Positions 63,942 to 64,000 of a stretch of DNA of 64,000 bases are shown here, one piece after another. Source of the stretch: Scenedesmus sp. ARA3 (Eukaryota > Chlorophyta > Chlorophyceae > Sphaeropleales > Scenedesmaceae). A program made the position numbers and the translations under genes. The notes under the pieces are model-generated. The model saw nothing but the letters and a program-made list of their open reading frames with translations. It ran no database searches and was not told the origin of the DNA. Position 1 is the stretch's first letter; every line of letters begins with the position of its first letter. Location: positions 180,323-244,322 of the forward strand of contig RWJK01001074.1 of NCBI GenBank assembly GCA_004335835.1, given 5' to 3'.

Positions 63942-64000
<59 letters not shown>
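62909..64000. other. Upstream region of the F-box/LRR gene to window end
   Basis: No supported coding block. A TATAAATA motif on the plus strand (63638-63645) could be a core promoter for something beyond the window, with low confidence. The window ends in a microsatellite. Confidence 0.4.
63934..64000. repeat. (ATC)n microsatellite, cut by the window end
   Basis: TCATCATTATC followed by perfect ATC/TCA units up to the last base; at least 19 units. Confidence 0.95.

Overview
The window looks like a nuclear contig of a photosynthetic eukaryote, most likely a chlorophyte green alga of the Scenedesmus or Chlamydomonas type. The reasons are: moderately GC-rich DNA; many short GT-AG introns whose joined exons keep a perfect reading frame; very abundant CAG/CTG triplet tracts; TGTAA motifs near some gene ends; a chloroplast-type pheophorbide a oxygenase relative; and a protein with a plastid-transit-like N terminus. 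No bacterial operon, rRNA, tRNA or CRISPR was seen. There are two assembly gaps (11636-11685 and 50050-50171), both inside repeats. All gene models were built by hand from splice sites and phase, without RNA data.

Layout, left to right: a 5'-truncated CNNM/CorC-type transporter (97-3497, +); a tandem NTF2/SnoaL-like protein (5582-7609, +); a 13-exon sodium:solute symporter (8489-17163, +); a 1.3k-residue low-complexity protein with ten degenerate R-H-x-T-P repeats (19867-24404, -); a plastid RbcX-like protein with a long acidic tail (26695-29784, -); a Rieske oxygenase of the PAO/PTC52 family (30765-36117, -); the mitochondrial import subunit TIM44 (37453-41432, +); a secreted Cys-containing protein (42461-43545, +); a helical-repeat protein (44395-47985, -); a doubtful 80-residue gene (48396-48800, -); an AAAP amino-acid permease (48788-55175, +); a small N-myristoylation-type membrane protein (58104-59690, +); and an interrupted F-box/LRR gene (60921-62908, -).

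The genes do not form a pathway. The shared peculiarity lies in the introns. In six genes the introns carry diverged, partial copies of the neighbouring exon, usually with its splice donor or acceptor (called 'exon echoes' here). Introns also often begin with CAG repeats just after the donor and end with CTG repeats just before the acceptor, so the two ends of one intron are complementary in RNA. These two patterns, plus the repeat in the 19867-24404 gene, are the most interesting things in the window.
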